Assembly: GCF_050947335.1 (NCBI RefSeq)
Contig: NW_027473471.1
Coordinates: 1 to 64,000 of the forward strand
Length of the DNA: 64,000 nt
DNA from: Megachile rotundata
Lineage: Eukaryota > Arthropoda > Insecta > Hymenoptera > Megachilidae
Reading direction: 5' to 3'
A model generated the notes under the pieces. The model was given only the letters and a program-made list of their open reading frames with translations. It was not told where the DNA came from and searched no databases. This document shows positions 1 to 13,121 of this stretch, one piece after another. Numbering within the stretch: position 1 is the stretch's first letter; every line of letters starts with the position of its first letter. The position numbers were made by a program, and so were the translations under genes.

Positions 1-3000
1 ATGTTAAGTTATCCTATCTGAGCACAATTCAACAACACAATGAACAATTTTGCTCGTTTTGCACGAATTTTGCTCGTTTGAACGAATTTTGCTCATTTTC
101 GAACGATTCAGTCTCTAATTCGAACATATCCGCTGTAATTCGCCTCTGTACTATCTAGCTATGTTAAGTTATCCTATCTGAGCACAATTCAACACCGCAA
201 ATGAACAATTTTGCTCGTTTTGCACGAATTATGCTCATTTTCGCACGATTCAGCCTCAAAACCGCACATATCCGCTGTGATTCGACTCTGTACTATCTAG
301 TTATGTTACGTTATCGTAACTGAGCACAATTCGACACCACAATGAACAATTTTGCTCGTAACGAACGAATAATGCTCATTTTCGCACGATTCAGCCTCTA
401 ATTCGCACATATCTTCTGTAATTCGACTCTGTACTATCTAGTTATGTTAGGTTATCCTATCTGAGCACAATTCAACATCACAATGAACAATTTTGCTCGT
501 TTTGCACGAATTTTGCTCGTTTTGGACGAATTTTGCTCATTTTCGAACGATTCAGCCTCTAATTCGCACATATCCGCTGTAATTCGACTCTGTACTATCT
601 AGTCATGTTAAGTTATCGTAACTGAGCACAATTCAACACCACAATGAACAATTTTGCTCGTTTGAACGAATTATCGTCATTTTCGCACGATTCAGCCTCT
701 AATTCGCACATATCTTCTGTAATTCGACTCTGTACTATCTAGTTATGTTAGGTTATGGTAACTGAGGACAATTCAACACCACAATGAACAATTTTGCTCG
801 TTTTGAACGAATTATGCTCATTTTCGCACGATTCAGCCTCTAATTCGCACATATCCGCTGTAATTCGACTCTGTACTATCTAGTTATGTTAAGTTATCCT
901 ATCTGAGCACAATTCAACACCACAATGAACAATTTTGCTCGTTTTGAACGAATTATGCTCATTTCGGACGATTCAGCCTCTAATTCGCACATATCCGCAG
1001 TAATTCGACTCTGTACTATCTAGTCATGTTAAGTTATCGTAACTGAGCACAATTCAACACCACAATGAACAATTTTGCTCGTTTTGAACGAATTATGCTC
1101 ATTTTCGGACGATTCAGCCTCTAATTCGCACATATCCTCTGTAATTCGACTCGTTACTATCTAGTTATGTTCGGTTATGGTAACTGAGGACAATTCAACA
1201 CCACAATGAACAATTTTGCTCGTTTTGAACGAATTATGCTCATTTTCGCACGATTCAGCCTCTAATTCGCACATATCCGCAGTAATTCGACTCTGTACTA
1301 TCTAGTCTGTTAGGTTATCGTAACTGAGCACAATTCAACACCACAATGAACAATTTTGCTGTTTTGATCGAATTATGCTCATTTTCGCACGATTCAGCAT
1401 CTAATTCGCACATATCCGCTGTAATTCGACTCTGTACTATCTAGTTATGTTAAGTTATCCTATCTGAGCACAATTCAACACCACAATGAACAATTTTGCT
1501 CGTTTTGCACGAATTATGCTCATTTTCGCACGATTCAGCCTCTAATTCGCACATATCCGCTGTAATTCGACTCTGTACTATCTAGTCATGTTAAGATATC
1601 GTAACTGAGCACAATTCAACACCACAATGAACAATTTTGCTCGTTTTGCACGAATTATGCTCATTTTCGCACGATTCAGCCTCTAATTCGCACATATCCG
1701 CTGTAATTTGACTCTGTACTATCTAGTCATGTTAAGTTATCGTAACTGAGCACAATTCAACACCACAATGAACAATTTGCTCGTTTCGCACGAATTATGC
1801 TCATTTTCGCACGATTCAGCCTCTAATTCGCACATATCCGCTGTAATTCGACTCTGTACTATCTAGTCATGTTAAGATATCGTAACTGAGCACAATTCAA
1901 CACCACAATGAACAATTTTGCTCGTTTTGAACGAATTATGCTCATTTTAGCACGATTCAGCCTCTAATTCGCACATATCCGCTGTAATTCGACTCTGTAC
2001 TATCTAGTTATGTTAAGTTATCCTATCTGAGCACAATTCAACACCACAATGAACAATTTTGCTCGTTTTGAACGAATTATGCTCATTTTCGCACGATTCA
2101 GCCTCTAATTCGCACATCTCCGCTGTAATTCGACTCTGTCCTATCTAGTCATGTTCAGTTATCGTAACTGAGCACAATTCAACACCACAATGAACAATTT
2201 TGCTCGTTTTGAACGAATTATGCTCATTTTCGCACGATCAGCTCTAATTCGCACATATCCGCTGCAATTCGACTCTGTACCTATCTAGTTATGTTTAAGT
2301 TATCCTATCTGAGCACAATTCAACACCACAATGAACAATTTTGCTCGTTTTGCACGAATTTTGCTCATTTTCGAACTATTCAGCTCTAATTCGCACATAT
2401 CCGCTGTAATTCGACTCTGTACTATCTAGTTATGTTAAGTTATCCTATCTGAGCACAATTCGACACCGCAACGAACAATTTTTCTCGTTCTGCACGAATT
2501 ATGCTCATTTTCGCACGATTCAGCCTCTAATTCGCATATATCCGCTGCAATTCGACTCTGTACTATCTAGTTATGTTAAGTTATCCTATCTGAGCACAAT
2601 TCAACACCACAATGAACAATTTTGCTCGTTTTGAACTGAATTATGCACATTTTCGCACGATTCAGCCTCTAATTCGCACATATCCGCTGTAATTTGACTC
2701 TGCACTATCTAGTCATGTTAAGTTATCGTAACTGAGCACAATTCAACACCACAATGAACAATTTTGCTCGTTTTGAACAAATTTTGCTCATTTTCGATCG
2801 ATTCAGCCTCTAATTCGCACATATCCGCTGTAATTCGCCTCTGTACTATCTAGTTATGTTAGTTATGGTAACTGAGCACAATTCAACACCACAATGAACA
2901 ATTTTGCTCGTTTGAACGAATTATGCTCATTTTCGCACGATTCAGCCTCTAATTCGCACATATCCGCTGCAATTCGACTCTGCACTATCTAGTTATGTTA

Positions 3001-4259
3001 AGTTATCCTATCTGAGCACAATTCAACACCACAATGAACAATTTTGCTCGTTTTGCACGAATTTTGCTCATTTTCGAACGATTCAGCCTCTAATTCGCAC
3101 TATCCGCTGTAATTCGACTCTGTACTATCTAGTTATGTTAAGTTATCCTATCTGAGCACAATTCGACACCGCAACGAACAATTTTTCTCGTTCTGCACGA
3201 ATTATGCTCATTTTCGCACGATTCAGCCTCTAATTCGCACATATCCGCTGCAATTCGACTCTGTACTATCTATTTATGTTAAGTTATCCTATCTGAGCAC
3301 AATTCAACAACACAATGAACAATTTTGCTCGTTTTGCACGAATTATGCTCATTTTCGCACGATTCAGCCTCTAATTCGCACATATCCGCTGTAATTTGAC
3401 TCTGCACTATCTAGTCATGTTAAGTTATCGTAACTGAGCACAATTCAACACCACAATGAACATTTTGCTCGTTTTGAACAAATTTTGCTCATTTTCGATC
3501 GATTCAGCCTCTAATTCGCACATATCCGCTGTAATTCGCCTCTGTACTATCTAGTTATGTTAGTTTATGGTAACTGAGCACAATTCAACACCACAATGAA
3601 CAATTTTGCTCGTTTTGAACGAATTATGCTCATTTTCGCACGATTCAGCCTCTAATTCGCACATATCCGCTGCAATTCGACTCTGTACTATCTAGTTATG
3701 TTAAGTTATCCTATCTGAGCACAATCAACACCACAATGAACAATTTTGCTCGTTTTGCACGAATTTTGCTCATTTTCGAACGATTCAGCCTCTAATTCGC
3801 ACATATCCGCTGTAATTCGACTCTGTACTATCTAGTTATGTTAAGTTATCCTATCTGAGCACAATTCGACACCGCAACGAACAATTTTCTCGTTCTGCAC
3901 GAATTATGCTCATTTTCGCACGATTCAGCCTCTAATTCGCATATATCCGCTGCAATTCGACTCTGTACTATCTAGTTATGTTAAGTTATCCTATCTGAGC
4001 ACAATTCAACACCACAATGAACAATTTTGCTCGTTTTGAACGAATTGTGCTCATTTTCGCACGATTCAGCCTCTAATTCGCACATATCCGCTGTAATTTG
4101 ACTCTGTACTATCTAGTCATGTTAAGTTATCCTATCTGAGCACAATTCAACACCACAACGAACAATCTTGCTCGTTTTGCACGAATTATGCTCAATTTCG
4201 CACGATTCGGCCTCTAATTCGCACATATCCGCTGCAATTCGACTCTGTACTATCTATTT
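1..4259. repeat. Domain 1 HOR copy 1, 30 monomers, indel-rich
   Basis: The opening is a 161-class monomer with CAACAACAC, GTCTCTAATTCGAAC and CGCCTCTG, then a monomer with CCTCAAAACCGCAC, then one with GTTACGTTATCG and CGTAACGAACG, then a 161-class monomer with TTTTGGACG. The same series restarts at 4260 and 6838. Compared with the 18-monomer copy at 4260 it has 12 extra monomers, mostly a 5-monomer subarray at about 2292-3978. Its length is 11 bp short of 28x141 + 2x161, the net result of about 18 small insertions and deletions. The other copies have none. Confidence 0.85.
2432..3837. repeat. Five-monomer HOR in tandem (two units of 703 bp)
   Basis: The marker CGACACCGCAACGAACAA recurs at 2461, 3164 and 3867, a period of 703 bp, which is five monomers less 2 bp of small indels. 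Order in each unit: the CGACACCGC monomer; a type A monomer with CTGTAATTTGACTCTG; a type B monomer with GAACAAATTTTG and TTTTCGATCGATT; a GTTAG(T)TTATGG monomer; and a type A monomer with GCACGAATTTTGCTC. Partial units flank it (from about 2292 and to 3978). Related runs occur near 11571-12275, 12840-13121, 21770-22300 and 28070-28610. Confidence 0.85.
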
Positions 4260-6837
4260 ATGTTAAGTTATCCTATCTGAGCACAATTCAACAACACAAT
4301 GAACAATTTTGCTCGTTTTGCACGAATTTTGCTCGTTTTGAACGAATTTTGCTCATTTTCGAACGATTCAGTCTCTAATTCGAACATATCCGCTGTAATT
4401 CGCCTCTGTACTATCTAGCTATGTTAAGTTATCCTATCTGAGCACAATTCAACACCGCAATGAACAATTTTGCTCGTTTTGCACGAATTATGCTCATTTT
4501 CGCACGATTCAGCCTCAAAACCGCACATATCCGCTGTGATTCGACTCTGTACTATCTAGTTATGTTACGTTATCGTAACTGAGCACAATTCGACACCACA
4601 ATGAACAATTTTGCTCGTAACGAACGAATAATGCTCATTTTCGCACGATTCAGCCTCTAATTCGCACATATCTTCTGTAATTCGACTCTGTACTATCTAG
4701 TTATGTTAGGTTATCCTATCTGAGCACAATTCAACATCACAATGAACAATTTTGCTCGTTTTGCACGAATTTTGCTCGTTTTGGACGAATTTTGCTCATT
4801 TTCGAACGATTCAGCCTCTAATTCGCACATATCCGCTGTAATTCGACTCTGTACTATCTAGTCATGTTAAGTTATCGTAACTGAGCACAATTCAACACCA
4901 CAATGAACAATTTTGCTCGTTTTGAACGAATTATGCTCATTTTCGCACGATTCAGCCTCTAATTCGCACATATCTTCTGTAATTCGACTCTGTACTATCT
5001 AGTTATGTTAGGTTATGGTAACTGAGGACAATTCAACACCACAATGAACAATTTTGCTCGTTTTGAACGAATTATGCTCATTTTCGCACGATTCAGCCTC
5101 TAATTCGCACATATCCGCTGTAATTCGACTCTGTACTATCTAGTTATGTTAAGTTATCCTATCTGAGCACAATTCAACACCACAATGAACAATTTTGCTC
5201 GTTTTGAACGAATTATGCTCATTTTCGGACGATTCAGCCTCTAATTCGCACATATCCGCAGTAATTCGACTCTGTACTATCTAGTCATGTTAAGTTATCG
5301 TAACTGAGCACAATTCAACACCACAATGAACAATTTTGCTCGTTTTGAACGAATTATGCTCATTTTCGGACGATTCAGCCTCTAATTCGCACATATCCTC
5401 TGTAATTCGACTCGTTACTATCTAGTTATGTTAGGTTATGGTAACTGAGGACAATTCAACACCACAATGAACAATTTTGCTCGTTTTGAACGAATTATGC
5501 TCATTTTCGCACGATTCAGCCTCTAATTCGCACATATCCGCAGTAATTCGACTCTGTACTATCTAGTCATGTTAGGTTATCGTAACTGAGCACAATTCAA
5601 CACCACAATGAACAATTTTGCTGGTTTTGATCGAATTATGCTCATTTTCGCACGATTCAGCATCTAATTCGCACATATCCGCTGTAATTCGACTCTGTAC
5701 TATCTAGTTATGTTAAGTTATCCTATCTGAGCACAATTCAACACCACAATGAACAATTTTGCTCGTTTTGCACGAATTATGCTCATTTTCGCACGATTCA
5801 GCCTCTAATTCGCACATATCCGCTGTAATTCGACTCTGTACTATCTAGTCATGTTAAGATATCGTAACTGAGCACAATTCAACACCACAATGAACAATTT
5901 TGCTCGTTTTGCACGAATTATGCTCATTTTCGCACGATTCAGCCTCTAATTCGCACATATCCGCTGTAATTTGACTCTGTACTATCTAGTCATGTTAAGT
6001 TATCGTAACTGAGCACAATTCAACACCACAATGAACAATTTTGCTCGTTTCGCACGAATTATGCTCATTTTCGCACGATTCAGCCTCTAATTCGCACATA
6101 TCCGCTGTAATTCGACTCTGTACTATCTAGTCATGTTAAGATATCGTAACTGAGCACAATTCAACACCACAATGAACAATTTTGCTCGTTTTGAACGAAT
6201 TATGCTCATTTTAGCACGATTCAGCCTCTAATTCGCACATATCCGCTGTAATTCGACTCTGTACTATCTAGTTATGTTAAGTTATCCTATCTGACCACAA
6301 TTCAACACCACAATGAACAATTTTGCTCGTTTTGAACGAATTATGCTCATTTTCGCACGATTCAGCCTCTAATTCGCACATCTTCGCTGTAATTCGACTC
6401 TGTCCTATCTAGTCATGTTCAGTTATCGTAACTGAGCACAATTCAACACCACAATGAACAATTTTGCTCGTTTTGAACGAATTATGCTCATTTTCGCACG
6501 ATTCAGCCTCTAATTCGCACATATCCGCTGCAATTCGACTCTGTACTATCTAGTTATGTTAAGTTATCCTATCTGAGCACAATTCAACACCACAATGAAC
6601 AATTTTGCTCGTTTTGAACGAATTGTGCTCATTTTCGCACGATTCAGCCTCTAATTCGCACATATCCGCTGTAATTTGACTCTGTACTATCTAGTCATGT
6701 TAAGTTATCCTATCTGAGCACAATTCAACACCACAACGAACAATCTTGCTCGTTTTGCACGAATTATGCTCAATTTCGCACGATTCGGCCTCTAATTCGC
6801 ACATATCCGCTGCAATTCGACTCTGTACTATCTATTT
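4260..6837. repeat. Domain 1 HOR copy 2, 18 monomers, 2578 bp
   Basis: The length is exactly 16x141 + 2x161. It opens with the same four diagnostic monomers as position 1. It closes with a monomer carrying CAATCTTGCTCG, CTCAATTTCG and GATTCGGCC and ending TATCTATTT, as copy 1 does. It is the cleanest copy of this HOR and serves as the reference for the indels of copy 1. Confidence 0.88.
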
Positions 6838-8005
6838 ATGTTAAGTTATCCTATCTGAGCACAATTCAACAACACAATGAACAATTTTGCTCGTTTTGCA
6901 CGAATTTTGCTCGTTTTGAACGAATTTTGCTCATTTTCGAACGATTCAGTCTCTAATTCGAACATATCCGCTGTAATTCGCCTCTGTACTATCTAGCTAT
7001 GTTAAGTTATCCTATCTGAGCACAATTCAACACCGCAATGAACAATTTTGCTCGTTTTGCACGAATTATGCTCATTTTCGCACGATTCAGCCTCAAAACC
7101 GCACATATCCGCTGTGATTCGACTCTGTACTATCTAGTTATGTTACGTTATCGTAACTGAGCACAATTCGACACCACAATGAACAATTTTGCTCGTAACG
7201 AACGAATAATGCTCATTTTCGCACGATTCAGCCTCTAATTCGCACATATCTTCTGTAATTCGACTCTGTACTATCTAGTTATGTTAGGTTATCCTATCTG
7301 AGCACAATTCAACATCACAATGAACAATTTTGCTCGTTTTGCACGAATTTTGCTCGTTTTGGACGAATTTTGCTCATTTTCGAACGATTCAGCCTCTAAT
7401 TCGCACATATCCGCTGTAATTCGACTCTGTACTATCTAGTCATGTTAAGTTATCGTAACTGAGCACAATTCAACACCACAATGAACAATTTTGCTCGTTT
7501 TGAACGAATTATGCTCATTTTCGCACGATTCAGCCTCTAATTCGCACATATCTTCTGTAATTCGACTCTGTACTATCTAGTTATGTTAGGTTATGGTAAC
7601 TGAGGACAATTCAACACCACAATGAACAATTTTGCTCGTTTTGAACGAATTATGCTCATTTTCGCACGATTCAGCCTCTAATTCGCACATATCCGCTGTA
7701 ATTCGACTCTGTACTATCTAGTTATGTTAAGTTATCCTATCTGAGCACAATTCAACACCACAATGAACAATTTTGCTCGTTTTGAACGAATTATGCTCAT
7801 TTTCGGACGATTCAGCCTCTAATTCGCACATATCCGCAGTAATTCGACTCTGTACTATCTAGTCATGTTAAGTTATCGTAACTGAGCACAATTCAACACC
7901 ACAATGAACAATTTTGCTCGTTTTGAACGAATTATGCTCATTTTCGGACGATTCAGCCTCTAATTCGCACATATCCTCTGTAATTCGACTCGTTACTATC
8001 TAGTT

Positions 8006-8146
8006 ATGTTAGGTTATGGTAACTGAGGACAATTCAACACCACAATGAACAATTTTGCTGGTTTTGATCGAATTATGGTCATTTTCGCACGATTCAGCAT
8101 CTAATTCGCACATATCCGCTGTAATTCGACTCTGTACTATCTAGTT
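8006..8146. repeat. Chimeric monomer from an in-register deletion
   Basis: The head (GGTTATGGTAACTGAGGAC) matches the copy-2 monomer at 5428-5568. The tail (GCTGGTTTTGATCG, CAGCATC) matches the next copy-2 monomer at 5569-5709. The switch lies in the stretch identical in both parents, between GAGGACAATTC and TTTTGCTGG. One monomer length is missing here relative to copy 2. A private GGTC in place of GCTC follows. Confidence 0.85.
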
Positions 8147-8569
8147 ATGTTAAGTTATCCTATCTGAGCACAATTCAACACCACAATGAACAATTTTGCT
8201 CGTTTTGCACGAATTATGCTCATTTTCGCACGATTCAGCCTCTAATTCGCACATATCCGCTGTAATTCGACTCTGTACTATCTAGTCATGTTAAGATATC
8301 GTAACTGAGCACAATTCAACACCACAATGAACAATTTTGCTCGTTTTGCACGAATTATGCTCATTTTCGCACGATTCAGCCTCTAATTCGCACATATCCG
8401 CTGTAATTTGACTCTGTACTATCTAGTCATGTTAAGTTATCGTAACTGAGCACAATTCGACACCACAATGAACAATTTTGCTCGTTTCGCACGAATTATG
8501 CTCATTTTCGCACGATTCAGCCTCTAATTCGCACATATCCGCTGTAATTCGACTCTGTACTATCTAGTC

Positions 8570-9274
8570 ATGTTAAGATATCGTAACTGAGCACAATTCA
8601 ACACCACAATGAACAATTTTGCTCGTTTTGAACGAATTATGCTCATTTTAGCACGATTCAGCCTCTAATTCGCACATATCCGCTGTAATTCGACTCTGTA
8701 CTATCTAGTTATGTTAAGTTATCCTATCTGAGCACAATTCAACACCACAATGAACAATTTTGCTCGTTTTGAACGAATTATGCTCATTTTCGCACGATTC
8801 AGCCTCTAATTCGCACATCTCCGCTGTAATTCGACTCTGTCCTATCTAGCCATGTTCAGTTATCGTAACTGAGCACAATTCAACACCACAATGAACAATT
8901 TTGCTCGTTTTGAACGAATTATGCTCATTTTCGCACGATTCAGCCTCTAATTCGCACATATCCGCTGCAATTCGACTCTGTACTATCTAGTCATGTTAAG
9001 ATATCGTAACTGAGCACAATTCAACACCACAATGAACAATTTTGCTCGTTTTGAACGAATTATGCTCATTTTAGCACGATTCAGCCTCTAATTCGCACAT
9101 ATCCGCTGTAATTCGACTCTGTACTATCTAGTTATGTTAAGTTATCCTATCTGAGCACAATTCAACACCACAATGAACAATTTTGCTCGTTTTGAACGAA
9201 TTATGCTCATTTTCGCACGATTCAGCCTCTAATTCGCACATCTCCGCTGTAATTCGACTCTGTCCTATCTAGTC
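8570..9274. repeat. Local tandem duplication of two monomers, period 423 bp
   Basis: 8570-8851 and 8993-9274 share TTAAGATATCG with TTTTAGCACG in the first monomer, and CACATCTCCGCTG with CTGTCCTATCTAG in the second. The offset of 423 bp is three monomers. The third monomer of the two copies differs (GTTCAGTTATCG at 8852, GTTAAGTTATCG with GTTTCGCACG at 9275). Confidence 0.85.
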
Positions 9275-10402
9275 ATGTTAAGTTATCGTAACTGAGCACA
9301 ATTCAACACCACAATGAACAATTTTGCTCGTTTCGCACGAATTATGCTCATTTTCGCACGATTCAGCCTCTAATTCGCACATATCCGCTGTAATTCGACT
9401 CTGCACTATCTAGTTATGTTAAGTTATCCTATCTGAGCACAATTCAACATCACAATGAACAATTTTGCTCGTTTTGCACGAATTTTGCTCATTTTCGAAC
9501 TATTCAGCCTCTAATTCGCACATATCCGCTGTAATTTGACTCTGTACTATCTAGTCATGTTAAGTTATCGTAACTGAGCACAATTCGACACCACAATGAA
9601 CAATTTTGCTCGTAATGAAAGAATAATGCTCATTTTCGCACGATTCAGCCTCTAATTCGCACATATCTTCTGTAATTCGACTCTGTACTATCTAGTTATG
9701 TTAGGTTATGGTAACTGAGGACAATTCAACACCACAATGAACAATTTTGCTCGTTTTGAACGAATTATGCTCATTTTCGCACGATTCAGCCTCTAATTCG
9801 CACATATCTTCTGTAATTCGACTCTGTACTATCTAGTTATGTTAGGTTATGGTAACTGAGGACAATTCAACACCACAATGATCAATTTTGCTCGTTTTGA
9901 ACGAATTATGCTCATTTTCGCACGATTCAGCCTCTAATTCGCACATATCCGCAGTAATTCGACTCTGTACTATCTAGTTATGTTAAGTTATCCTATCTGA
10001 GCACAATTCAACACCACAATGAACAATTTTGCGCGTTTTGAACGAATTGTGCTCATTTTCGCACGATTCAGCCTCTAATTCGCACATATCCGCAGTAATT
10101 CGACTCTGTACTATCTAGTCATGTTAGGTTATCGTAACTGAGCACAATTCAACACCACAATGAACAATTTTGCTCGTTTTGAACGAATTATGCTCATTTT
10201 CGCACGATTCAGCCTCTAATTCGCACATATCCGCTGTAATTCGACTCTGTACTATCTAGTCATGTTAAGTTATCGTAACTGAGCACATTTCAACACCACA
10301 ATGAACAGTTTTGCTCGTTTTGAACGAATTATGCTCATTTTCGCACGATTCAGCCTCTAATTCGCACATATCCGCTGTAATTCGACTCTGTACTATCTAG
10401 TT

Positions 10403-13121
10403 ATGTTAAGTTATCCTATCTGAGCACAATTCAACACCACAATGTACAATTTTGCTCGTTTTGCACGAATTTTGCTCGTTTTGAACGAATTTTGCTCATT
10501 TTCGAACGATTCAGCCTCTAATTCGCACATATCCGCTGTAATTCGCCTCTGTACTATATAGCTATGTTAAGTTATCCTATCTGAGCACAATTCAACACCG
10601 CAATGAACAATTTTGCTCGTTTTGCACGAATTATGCTCATTTTCGCACGATTCAGCCTCTAATTCGCACATATCCGCTGTGATTCGACTCTGTACTATCT
10701 AGTTATGTTAAGTTATCGTAACTGAGCACAATTCGACACCACAATGAACAATTTTGCTCGTAATGAACGAATAATGCTCATTTTCGCACGATTCAGCCTC
10801 TAATTCGCACACATCTTCTGTAATTCGACTCTGTACTATCTAGTTATGTTAAGTTATCCTATCTGAGCACAATTCAACATCACAATGAACAATTTTGCTC
10901 GTTTTGCACGAATTTTGCTCGTTTTGGACGAATTTTGCTCATTTTCGAACGATTCAGCCTCTAATTCGCACATATCCGCTGTAATTCGACTCTGTACTAT
11001 CTAGTCATGTTAAGTTATCGTAACTGAGCACAATTCAACACCACAATGAACAATTTTGCTCGTTTCGCACGAATTATGCTCATTTTCGCACGATTCAGCC
11101 TCTAATTCGCACATATCCGCTGTAATTCGACTCTGTACTATCTAGTCATGTTAAGATATCGTAACTGAGCACAATTCAACACCACAATGAACAATTTTGC
11201 TCGTTTTGAACGAATTATGCTCATTTTAGCACTATTCAGCCTCTAATTCGCACATATCCGCTGTAATTCGACGCTGTACTATCTAGTTATGTTAAGTTAT
11301 CCTATCTGAGCACAATTCAACACCACAATGAACAATTTTGCTCGTTTTGAACGAATTATGCTCATTTTCGCACGATTCAGCCTCTAATTCGCACATCTCC
11401 GCTGTAATTCGACTCTGTCCTATCTAGTCATGTTCAGTTATCGTAACTGAGCACAATTCAACACCACAATGAACAATTTTGCTCGTTTTGAACGAATTAT
11501 GCTCATTTTCGCACGATTCAGCCTCTAATTCGCACATATCCGCTGCAATTCGACTCTGTACTATCTAGTTATGTTAAGTTATCCTATCTGAGCACAATTC
11601 AACACCACAATGAACAATTTTGCTCGTTTTGCACGAATTTTGCTCATTTTCGAACGATTCAGCCTCTAATTCGCACATATCCGCTGTAATTCGACTCTGT
11701 ACTATCTAGTTATGTTAAGTTATCCTATCTGAGCACAATTCGACACCGCAACGAACAATTTTTCTCGTTCTGCACGAATTATGCTCATTTTCGCACGATT
11801 CAGCCTCTAATTCGCACATATCCGCTGCAATTCGACTCTGTACTATCTAGTTATGTTAAGTTATCCTATCTGAGCACAATTCAACACCACAATGAACAAT
11901 TTTGCTCGTTTTGAACGAATTATGCTCATTTTCGCACGATTCAGCCTCTAATTCGCACATATCCGCTGTAATTTGACTCTGCACTATCTAGTCATGTTAA
12001 GTTATCGTAACTGAGCACAATTCAACACCACAATGAACAATTTTGCTCGTTTTGAACGAATTTTGCTCATTTTCGATCGATTCAGCCTCTAATTCGCACA
12101 TATCCGCTGTAATTCGCCTCTGTACTATCTAGTTATGTTAGTTTATGGTAACTGAGCACAATTCAACACCACAATGAACAATTTTGCTCGTTTTGAACGA
12201 ATTATGCTCATTTTCGCACGATTCAGCCTCAAATTCGCACATATCTTCTGTAATTCGACTCTGTACTATCTAGTTATGTTAGGTTATGGTAACTGAGGAC
12301 AATTCAACACCACAATGAAAAATTTTGCTCGTTTTGAACGAATTATGCTCATTTTCGCACGATTCAGCCTCTAATTCGCACATATCCGCTGTAATTCGAC
12401 TCTGTACTATCTAGTTATGTTAAGTTATCCTATCTGAGCACAATTCAACACCACAATGAACAATTTTGCTCGTTTTGAACGAATTATGCTCATTTTCGCA
12501 CGATTCAGCCTCTAATTCGCACATATCCGCTGTAATTCGCCTCTGTACTATCTAGTTATGTTAGTTTATGGTAACTGAGCACAATTCAACACCACAATGA
12601 ACAATTTTGCTCGTTTTGAACGAATTATGCTCATTTTCGCACGATTCAGCCTCAAATTCGCACATATCTTCTGTAATTCGACTCTGTACTATCTAGTTAT
12701 GTTAGGTTATGGTAACTGAGGACAATTCAACACCACAATGAAAAATTTTGCTCGTTTTGAACGAATTATGCTCATTTTCGCACGATTCAGCCTCTAATTC
12801 CCACATATCCGCTGCAATTCGACTCTGTACTATCTAGTTATGTTAAGTTATCCTATCTGAGCACAATTCAACACCACAATGAACAATTTTGCTCGTTTTG
12901 CACGAATTTTGCTCATTTTCGAACGATTCAGCCTCTAATTCGCACATATCCGCTGTAATTCGACTCTGTACTATCTAGTTATGTTAAGTTATCCTATCTG
13001 AGCACAATTCGACACCGCAACGAACAATTTTTCTCGTTCTGCACGAATTATGCTCATTTTCGCACGATTCAGCCTCTAATTCGCACATATCCGCTGCAAT
13101 TCGACTCTGTACTATCTAGTT
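10403..13121. repeat. Domain 1 HOR copy 4, 19 monomers, 2719 bp
   Basis: The length is exactly 17x141 + 2x161. The opening monomer resembles those at 1, 4260 and 6838 (161-class, CGCCTCTG, TAGCTATG) but has CAACACCACAATGTAC. The second and third monomers are variants of the same positions (CCTCTAATTCGC in place of CCTCAAAACCGC, GTAATGAACG in place of GTAACGAACG). It is thus a more diverged copy. It includes pieces of the five-monomer HOR and the duplication at 12135. Confidence 0.78.
12135..12839. repeat. Three-monomer period duplication (423 bp)
   Basis: Monomers starting at 12135 and 12558 are 423 bp apart and share GTTAGTTTATGG and CCTCAAATTCGC. Each is followed by a type C monomer with GAGGAC and ATGAAAAATTTTG. 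The third monomer (12417 and 12840) differs between the two copies, so the repeated part is two monomers plus flank. Confidence 0.82.

Larger units (their letters stand above)
6838..10402. repeat. Domain 1 HOR copy 3, 25 monomers, 3565 bp
   Basis: The length is exactly 23x141 + 2x161. It starts with the same diagnostic monomers as 1 and 4260. It contains a chimeric monomer at 8006-8146 that replaces two monomers of copy 2, and a local two-monomer duplication (8570-8851 and 8993-9274). Near 9600-10400 it has extra type C (GAGGAC) monomers. Confidence 0.85.

Noticed and set aside
447..451. TTAGG, the insect telomere unit, in GTTATGTTAGGTTATCC and many similar monomers
   Set aside because: It occurs as a single 5-bp match within some monomer heads, produced by an A to G change in TTAAG. 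There is no tandem TTAGG run anywhere.
661..680. TTATCGTCAT in place of TTATGCTCAT as a real subfamily variant
   Set aside because: It occurs once, beside a 1-bp T loss in the indel-rich first 3.9 kb. The matching monomer at about 4925 has the normal sequence. Sequencing or polishing error is the simpler reading.
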